Shown one piece after another: positions 46,003-49,220 of a DNA stretch of 49,220 nucleotides. The number at the start of each line of letters is the position of its first letter. Position 1 is the stretch's first letter. Under the pieces are notes generated by a model that saw only the letters and a program-made list of their open reading frames with translations, searched no databases and was not told where the DNA came from. The position numbers and the translations under genes are program-made. Source of the DNA: Anaerolineaceae bacterium 4572_78. GTDB lineage: Bacteria; Chloroflexota; Anaerolineae; 4572-78. The stretch spans positions 1 to 49,220 of the forward strand of contig NBMH01000024.1 of NCBI GenBank assembly GCA_002084875.1. Direction: 5' to 3'.

Positions 46003-47178
46003 ATGTTTAAGTTTATCGTAAGACGTATACTTGGCTTTATCCCTGTTATTCTTAGTGTGGCAGCGATTACTTTCTTCGCTTCAAAGGCTATTCCAGGAGG
46101 ACCTTTTGACTTTGCAGGAGATAGAAGCCTACCTGAAGAGGTCGTTAAAAATTTAGAAGCAAAATATCATCTCGATTGGCCCGGGTGGAAACAATTTACT
46201 TCCTACATGATAGGAGATGAATTGACTATCTTCCGTACAAAGCATGAAATTGATGATGTCAATGTATTTATCGAAGGAGATAAAGCGATTGTCAATGGCA
46301 ATGTGATGTTATTAGACAACAAAACATTATGTAAAGAAAGCGGCTATATCGTTTATGGTGGGTTCACCATTTTTGATTTAGATACAGAAGCATGTGGTAC
46401 ATCACAAGGTGTTATCCGTGGTGATTTGGGTCCGTCTTTCCGTTATAGGGCAAGAACCGTTAATGATATTATCAATGAAACCTTACCACTATCTGCTCAA
46501 TTAGGCTTATGGTCAATTCTAGTCGGGCTAATAATTGGTATCCCAGCTGGAATTGTTGCCGCCTTACACCAAAATACAATTTGGGATTACTTGGCAACTT
46601 TCGTCGCTGTGATGGGTGTTTCTATCCCAAGTATGGTCTTGGGGCCAGTTCTCATTGTAATTTTTGCTAATAATTTAGGCTGGTTTCCGGTGGCACAATG
46701 GGGGGCAAAACCCCCATACTTTGAAAATATGTTCCTTACTCCAGGCTTTGACTGGATAAACTATTTTTCTCATGCTATCTTACCCGTGCTTACATTGGGT
46801 ACAGGGATTTCGGCAGTCTTTGCTCGTTTAACACGGGCAAGCATGCTCCAAATCATTCGCGAAGATTTTATCCGCACAGCACGAGCCAAAGGTCTGCATG
46901 AACAGGTCGTTATTTGGCGACATGCTTTGCGAAATAGCTTAATTCCAGTTGTAACTATTTTAGGACCCCTAGCTGCCTCTCTAGTTACAGGGACACTTAT
47001 TGTTGAGCAAATTTTTGGTTTAAATGGCTTAGGTAAACACTTTGTACAAAGCATTAGTAATCGAGATTATGCTTTAGTGTTAGGTACTACTCTGCTGTTT
47101 GCAGTGTTGTTAGTTATCTCAAATTTATTTGTTGATATTATGTATGCATGGTTAGACCCACGCATTAGACTGGAGTAA
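46003..47178 (+). CDS. oppB: Oligopeptide/dipeptide ABC transporter permease (OppB/DppB)
   Basis: This 391-residue permease has AAAGGAGG upstream of its ATG. Membrane segments lie at about 8-28, 165-190, 200-225, 255-280, 320-345 and 360-385. The coupling motif before the fifth segment is REDFIRTARAKGLHEQVVIWRHALRNSL (EAA loop). The first outer loop is longer than in E. coli DppB: between WPGWKQF and GDLGPSF there are about 70 extra residues, including two cysteines and a beta-rich stretch. No substrate-binding protein gene is in the window. Confidence 0.9.
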   Translation: MFKFIVRRILGFIPVILSVAAITFFASKAIPGGPFDFAGDRSLPEEVVKNLEAKYHLDWPGWKQFTSYMIGDELTIFRTKHEIDDVNVFIEGDKAIVNGNVMLLDNKTLCKESGYIVYGGFTIFDLDTEACGTSQGVIRGDLGPSFRYRARTVNDIINETLPLSAQLGLWSILVGLIIGIPAGIVAALHQNTIWDYLATFVAVMGVSIPSMVLGPVLIVIFANNLGWFPVAQWGAKPPYFENMFLTPGFDWINYFSHAILPVLTLGTGISAVFARLTRASMLQIIREDFIRTARAKGLHEQVVIWRHALRNSLIPVVTILGPLAASLVTGTLIVEQIFGLNGLGKHFVQSISNRDYALVLGTTLLFAVLLVISNLFVDIMYAWLDPRIRLE

Positions 47179-47191
47179 GGAGGAAAATTAC

Positions 47192-48289
47192 ATGGCTTCA
47201 GAAGGAACTACTGCAAAAGGTGCTATAACTCGTAAACCCCGCAGTCTCCTTTGGGACTCGGTCAATCGCTTACAGAAAAACTATCTTGCTGTCGGTAGCC
47301 TTGTGTTTCTAGCTCTATTAGTTATTGTAGCACTAGCTGCTCCATTTATTAGTAGTGGTGATTATGCCAATCAAAGTCTTAAGCATAATTATGTTGTTCG
47401 GTCATGGATGCTTGGTTTTATGCCCGAAACTGCAAGCCCACCTACAATTGTGACTGAAGATGGTTCTCGTATTAAACCTGAAGGTGATATAGTTGGTTAT
47501 GCTAACGTTGTTACAGGTTCTGATTATCCACTTGGTGGTGATGATTTAGGTCGAGATTTATGGACACGTACAGTATACGGGGCAAGAATATCTTTAATTA
47601 TTGCTCTTGTTGCATCTACGGTAAGCCTTGTTGTCGGAACAATTTATGGATTGTTTTCTGGATACTTAGGAGGTATGACTGATAATATTATGATGCGGTT
47701 TGTAGACTTTCTGTATGGATTCCCTTTCTTGATTGTGGTTATTCTCAGTCAAGTCTACTTTAAAGCATTGAGCAATCGCACAAGCGGCGAAGGATTTGGT
47801 CAGATGATTATTGACTTAAATAATGCTATGGGAGGAGTGCTCTTCATGTTCATTGCCATTGGACTGGTCAATTGGCTAGGCTTGGCACGAATCACGCGTG
47901 GTCAAGTCCTCGCTCTACGTGAAACAGAGTATGTCCATGCAGCCAAGGCTGTTGGAGCAAAAACAGGACGTATCGTTTTCCGTCACATTTTGCCCAACAT
48001 CATCGGAACTTTAATTATTGTTGAAACATTAGCTATTCCAGGTTATATTTTCACAGAAGCATTCTTGAGTTTTATTGGGCTTGGAGTCAATGCCCCCACA
48101 CCAAGTTGGGGTATCATGATTGCCGATGCAGCTGCAACTATTCGTTCTTACCCTCATATTTTATTACCACCTTCAATCGCACTCACCTTAACCGCTTTGA
48201 CCCTCCAGTTTATTTTGTCAAAAAATGGCATTGAACAGCCAACCTATTCCCCTATTATCAAGCCTGTTCCTTTTCAACAGATTGCGTAA
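47192..48289 (+). CDS. oppC: Oligopeptide/dipeptide ABC transporter permease (OppC/DppC) with repeat-derived C-terminus
   Basis: This permease has 365 residues, of which about 336 are native. GGAGG precedes the ATG. The EAA coupling loop EYVHAAKAVGAKTGRIVFRHILPN and the C-terminal block FIGLGVNAPTPSWGIMIADA are intact. After SIALTLT the usual end (an FxxLGDxLRDxLDP-type motif) is missing. The last residues (ALTLQFILSKNGIEQP) are translated from a family A repeat, and the very end from antisense AI-2E coding sequence. The outer loop after the first segment is extended (about residues 55-115), matching the extended OppB loop. The last membrane helix may be altered, so transport efficiency is uncertain. 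Confidence 0.88.
   Translation: MASEGTTAKGAITRKPRSLLWDSVNRLQKNYLAVGSLVFLALLVIVALAAPFISSGDYANQSLKHNYVVRSWMLGFMPETASPPTIVTEDGSRIKPEGDIVGYANVVTGSDYPLGGDDLGRDLWTRTVYGARISLIIALVASTVSLVVGTIYGLFSGYLGGMTDNIMMRFVDFLYGFPFLIVVILSQVYFKALSNRTSGEGFGQMIIDLNNAMGGVLFMFIAIGLVNWLGLARITRGQVLALRETEYVHAAKAVGAKTGRIVFRHILPNIIGTLIIVETLAIPGYIFTEAFLSFIGLGVNAPTPSWGIMIADAAATIRSYPHILLPPSIALTLTALTLQFILSKNGIEQPTYSPIIKPVPFQQIA
48194..48240 (+). repeat. Family A right half inside the oppC 3' end
   Basis: GCTTTGACCCTCCAG, then TTTATTTTGTCAAAAAATGG and CATTGAACAGCC, matches 21720-21765. It is read in frame (ALTLQF...), the same frame as in the C25 and GT39 genes. It lies between convergent oppC and the AI-2E gene. Confidence 0.85.
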
Positions 48290-49220
48290 CCACATCTTGG
48301 TTTGATGACTTATCAGGAAATGGCTCCAAACCAAAAAACATGCTATAACTGTATCTGCCTAAAACACCAATTGTTCCCATGACGGGGACAACAATTAAAG
48401 CTGCTAAAACTCCAAATAGTGCCAAGCTACCAAATACACCAGCAATAATAAATGCAGGATGCAAATGTAACCTGCCCCCCAAAACAGCCGGTCTGAACCA
48501 AATATTTTCCGCTTGTTGAATACCGATAAATATGCCCAAGATAATGAGTGTCAAAAATCCATTTGATACAGGCAAATATGATGAACCTTGCAGGAATGCC
48601 ACAGCCATAGCAATCACAGCTGCTAAAGTCGGTCCCAGTGAAGGAATAATATCAAATATTCCCGCAATCAAACCAAGTACAACAGCTCCAGGAATTCCAA
48701 CAATAAGGGCTCCCAACCATGATAGCACACCCACAACAAACATTAATACTAACTGTCCGCGTAGAAAACTACCCCATACCCCATCAATTTCCTTGATTAA
48801 ATTGTGAGCATGTGGTTGATATTCATCAGGGACATGCCAGACAAACCACTCAATTAAGCGATAACTGTCTTTTAATAAATAGTAAACCAAAATTAATGTC
48901 AGTATGACCCATACAATATTGGTGGAAAAACCAGCTATACCAGAAATAATACCCGTTCCTATGGTGGTCGTCGCTTCATTGAGTATTTCTGTAGTGCCAC
49001 CTAAAAAGTTATCTACCGGAATATGTAAGTTACCAATCAGCAATGGTCTATCCAAAAAATCCCTGAGCTCTATTTCGATTTCCTCAAAATCAAGGGTTGC
49101 AGTTAGGTTGCTGACTTGTTTAACAACAACTGGTGTTAAAGAACTGGGGATAGCCACCAATAAAATAAAGAAAACAAGGTAAACAATTCCTACAGCTACA
49201 TTCCGACTAAGTTTTGTTTT
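48258..49220 (-). CDS. AI-2E family transporter (TqsA/YdiK-like), N-terminus beyond window
   Basis: The reading frame is open to the right edge (KTKLSRNVAVGIVYLVFFILLVAIPSSLT precedes the first in-frame TTG at 49160), so the protein is longer than 320 residues. It has a soluble loop of about 70 residues, then six or seven membrane segments with the family's conserved region (GIPGAVVLGLIAGIFDIIPSLGPTLAAV). Relatives export autoinducer-2 or drive Na/H antiport; the substrate cannot be read here. Its C-terminal codons overlap the abnormal end of oppC by 32 bases in antisense. Confidence 0.88.
   Translation of the reverse strand, partial: KTKLSRNVAVGIVYLVFFILLVAIPSSLTPVVVKQVSNLTATLDFEEIEIELRDFLDRPLLIGNLHIPVDNFLGGTTEILNEATTTIGTGIISGIAGFSTNIVWVILTLILVYYLLKDSYRLIEWFVWHVPDEYQPHAHNLIKEIDGVWGSFLRGQLVLMFVVGVLSWLGALIVGIPGAVVLGLIAGIFDIIPSLGPTLAAVIAMAVAFLQGSSYLPVSNGFLTLIILGIFIGIQQAENIWFRPAVLGGRLHLHPAFIIAGVFGSLALFGVLAALIVVPVMGTIGVLGRYSYSMFFGLEPFPDKSSNQDVVTQSVEKEQA

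Overview
The window is AT-rich DNA that reads as a bacterium of the Chloroflexota, probably Anaerolineae-like. I infer this from protein style only: GT-C glycosyltransferases fused to PA14 and NHL modules, a GT2 enzyme with a PPPP-rich N-terminus, soluble-adenylyl-cyclase-like proteins and C25/S8 surface proteases. There is no rRNA or other phylogenetic marker. The standard genetic code and Shine-Dalgarno starts are used.

Layout. 1-3.5 kb: a partial two-GAF sensor (-), then a PD-(D/E)XK-like protein and a wrecked cyclase/ATPase. 3.5-10 kb: a giant GT-C/PA14/NHL protein, SerA and a cell-wall amidase. 10-13.4 kb: a C25 (gingipain-like) protease diverging from tRNA-Cys(GCA). 13.4-17.2 kb: a frameshifted lipoprotein, a second PD-(D/E)XK-like protein and a nearly intact tandem cyclase/ATPase. 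17.2-21.6 kb: a broken epimerase, a GT2 and a GT39-like enzyme. 21.8-25.7 kb: two unknown proteins that look like paralogues, a membrane protein, a broken prmC and a third PD-(D/E)XK-like protein. 25.9-32.3 kb: a REC-histidine kinase, a broken M16C protease, trmL, rsmE and a pentapeptide-repeat protein. 32.4-38.9 kb: nuoF, a broken REC-PAS-GGDEF gene, nuoE, a membrane GT2, an ftsW remnant, truncated hypB, and hypA. 39-49.2 kb: a subtilase lipoprotein, small membrane proteins, a broken recQ, an oligopeptide ABC transporter (two ATPases, two permeases, no binding protein) and an AI-2E-family exporter (partial).

The strongest signal is a set of short palindromic repeats with about 25 copies in 49 kb. 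Family A is a MITE-like element of about 115-130 bp with ends AGGGCTGTTTAATGCTA and a 50-bp double-hairpin core. Family B is a 32-34 bp palindrome (AGACCTGACAGGTTT arms). Family C is about 80-120 bp, G/C-rich, with ends GTAACCGTTCACCCC. They lie between genes, including five of seven convergent gene pairs, and also inside open reading frames. The family A core is read through in the same frame in three unrelated genes (C25 protease, GT39 enzyme, OppC), much as Rickettsia palindromic elements are.

The second signal is decay. Nine or more genes carry small internal deletions with frameshifts or end truncations (cyclase, epimerase, lipoprotein, prmC, M16C protease, REC-PAS-GGDEF, ftsW, hypB, recQ). 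Several junctions coincide with a palindromic repeat. Repeat insertion, local deletion and reuse of repeat sequence as coding sequence or stop codons therefore seem to shape this genome.
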